DNA of 7,556 nucleotides from Legionellales bacterium UBA5158 (lineage in GTDB: Bacteria; Pseudomonadota; Gammaproteobacteria; DSM-16500), in assembly GCA_002413665.1 (NCBI GenBank), contig DHXK01000125.1, positions 3,001 to 10,556 of the forward strand, read 5' to 3'. Position 1 is the first letter of the stretch. Every line of letters begins with the position of its first letter. Below the pieces are notes generated by a model. That model made no database searches, was not told the DNA's origin, and worked only from the letters and a program-made list of their open reading frames with translations. Below are positions 6,503 through 7,556 of this stretch, in pieces. The translations under genes were made by a program, and so were the position numbers.

Positions 6503-6964
6503 ATGGCAGATGAACCAGCGATTTTACCTCTTGAGAATGTTTTAGCACCAAACCATGTTGATATAAACCTAGCGGTTGATGGGTTTTATAGACATTTGAG
6601 CTCTCATATTTGGGAAGACATGGCCATACTTGAAAACAATGAAGACAAATATCATTCTTTTTTAGTTCATCATGAACGAGCAAGAATTAATGCACATAAT
6701 ATAGCTCATGATGGTAATCCAGGCTTACAAGAAGACGCTGATGAAGAAGAAGATATAGCTTTCGCTCCCGATGAAATTGCCAGACTAGCATCCTTTGTAC
6801 TTTTTGCTAGACAATTCAACACTATAGCAGATGCGACAGTAGCACTAAGATTACATTTTGATAATCTTTTAGCGTTACATCAGCAAGCTGAGAATCAAGT
6901 GCACCATGAGGGAATAGCGATAGTGGCTAACCTAAGCCCTCCACCCAGCCCTCGCTTGAGATAA
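6503..6964 (+). CDS. Hypothetical protein, acidic and His-rich, unrecognised
   Basis: A 153-residue protein I do not recognise. It is supported as a real gene by a well-spaced GAGGA ribosome site, an extended -10 upstream, and a fit that ends 23 bases before the convergent parB stop. There is no signal peptide or membrane helix; the protein looks soluble and mostly helical. Twelve histidines are present, including two VHHE tetrapeptides (55-58 and 133-136) and a cluster from His51 to His69. An acidic block EDADEEED sits at 77-84, followed by an amphipathic helical part (about 90-130). The tail PPPSPRLR (146-153) is proline-rich. It sits between parB and atpI on the opposite strand, a place usually empty in gammaproteobacteria, so it is probably lineage-specific. 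A secreted effector or a metal-binding protein are possibilities only; no family motif proves either. Confidence 0.7.
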   Translation: MADEPAILPLENVLAPNHVDINLAVDGFYRHLSSHIWEDMAILENNEDKYHSFLVHHERARINAHNIAHDGNPGLQEDADEEEDIAFAPDEIARLASFVLFARQFNTIADATVALRLHFDNLLALHQQAENQVHHEGIAIVANLSPPPSPRLR

Positions 6965-6991
6965 CACAAAAGGGCTTTATGATTTTGTTAT
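6961..6991. terminator. Possible weak bidirectional terminator between convergent genes
   Basis: The 23-base gap between the convergent stop codons is flanked by complementary A/T-rich arms. CAAAA (6967-6971) pairs with TTTTG (6983-6987), and ATAA (6961-6964) with TTAT (6988-6991) across a two-base bulge. The stem is weak and lacks a GC core and a long U-run. Position rather than strength is the argument. Confidence 0.25.
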
Positions 6992-7556
6992 GATTCTTCT
7001 TGAAAGAAACTCAACAGCTTATCAAGCTCAGTCATATTGCTATATTGAATAACAACTTTACCTTTGCCGCGAGCGTTGCAATGAATCGCAACCGGCAGTC
7101 GTATTTGGTGCGTTAAATCTTGCTGCAATCGTTTAATATCAGGATCGATAGGCTTAGACATAGTTTGAATTAGGCTGGCTGGCAGCTGTAATCGACGTAC
7201 CAACTCTTCCGTTTCACGTACTGACAACCCTTTCGCAATAATCATTTCTGCTGCTTCAAGCTGTAAAGCATCGGTTAATGGCAATAAAGCACGTGCATGC
7301 CCCATTTCCAAATCACCTAGCTCAAGCATAGTTTTCACATCATTATTCAAAGCCAATAAACGTAACAAATTACTCACTGTGGCACGCGATTTGCCTACAG
7401 CATCTGCGACTTGCTGGTGAGTCATCGAAAATTCTTCCAGCAAACGCTGCAACGCCATAGATTCTTCAATAGGATTTAAACTTTCGCGTTGGATATTTTC
7501 AATTAATGCGATAGCCACTGCTGCTTCATCTGGAATATCACGGATGAGAGCGGGAA
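6988..7556 (-). CDS. parB: Chromosome partitioning protein ParB (partial, N-terminus outside window)
   Basis: CTP-dependent DNA clamp of the ParABS system that loads at parS near the origin and, with ParA, separates sister origins. The last 188 residues are visible, and the frame stays open to the right edge (PALIRDIPDEAA at the very end of the window). An apparent GTG start at 7518 is internal. The ParB/Spo0J segment ALIENIQRESLNPIEE is at visible residues 16-31. The helix-turn-helix, THQQVADAVGKSRATVSNLL, is at 45-64. The linker and C-terminal dimerisation domain (about 137-188) end at LLSFFQEES. The N-terminal CTP-binding motif with the GERR box lies outside the window. Its position next to atpI is the conserved gidB-parA-parB-atp arrangement, so this is the chromosomal rather than a plasmid copy. 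No parS-like site was seen in the window. Confidence 0.95.
   Translation of the reverse strand, partial: PALIRDIPDEAAVAIALIENIQRESLNPIEESMALQRLLEEFSMTHQQVADAVGKSRATVSNLLRLLALNNDVKTMLELGDLEMGHARALLPLTDALQLEAAEMIIAKGLSVRETEELVRRLQLPASLIQTMSKPIDPDIKRLQQDLTHQIRLPVAIHCNARGKGKVVIQYSNMTELDKLLSFFQEES

Noticed and set aside
6471..6683. 70-codon minus-strand frame in the unknown gene
   Set aside because: It overlaps the better-supported plus-strand gene and its promoter region and has no ribosome site or recognisable motif.
7516..7518. GTG as the start of parB
   Set aside because: The frame stays open upstream to the window edge with typical ParB residues (ALIRDIPDEAA), so the GTG is an internal Val codon.

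Overview
The window is the ATP synthase (atp) operon of a low-GC gammaproteobacterium, read on the minus strand, together with the 3' part of a chromosomal parB gene and one unrecognised gene between them. The subunit sequences are of ordinary proteobacterial F1Fo type. The order parB-atpI-atpB-atpE-atpF-atpH-atpA-atpG-atpD is the arrangement known from near the replication origin of many gammaproteobacteria. The A+T-rich composition, the c subunit of 99 residues and the sequence style fit a Legionellales/Coxiella-like host, but that placement is an inference and is weak.

Layout from right to left, which is the direction of transcription of the main operon. At 7556-6988 is the C-terminal two thirds of ParB (minus strand, cut by the window edge). 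At 6503-6964, on the plus strand and convergent with parB, is a 153-codon gene of unknown function with its own likely promoter and ribosome binding site. The 242-base gap 6261-6502 is a divergent control region. It holds a good sigma70-type promoter for the atp operon (6306-6334, minus), an extended -10 promoter for the unknown gene (6463-6471, plus), and two dyads between them. Then follow atpI (6260-5868), atpB (5871-5083), atpE (5022-4723), atpF (4699-4229), atpH (4232-3693), atpA (3681-2134), atpG (2120-1257) and the first 362 codons of atpD (1088-1, cut by the left edge). atpC would lie outside the window.

The genes work together as one complex. atpB, atpE and atpF make the membrane proton channel, rotor ring and peripheral stalk. 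atpH, atpA, atpG and atpD make the delta, alpha, gamma and beta subunits of the F1 head, and atpI helps assemble the c-ring. Spacing is tight, with ATGA overlaps at atpI/atpB and atpF/atpH and gaps of 11-60 bases elsewhere. The exception is atpG-atpD, where 168 bases hold two copies of a 15-base repeat unit, a hairpin and a 43-codon open frame. All catalytic residues that can be checked are present, so the operon looks functional.

I see no new multi-gene system here. The points worth a second look are the repeat insertion inside the operon at atpG-atpD, the lineage-specific gene wedged between parB and atpI, and the dyads in its control region.
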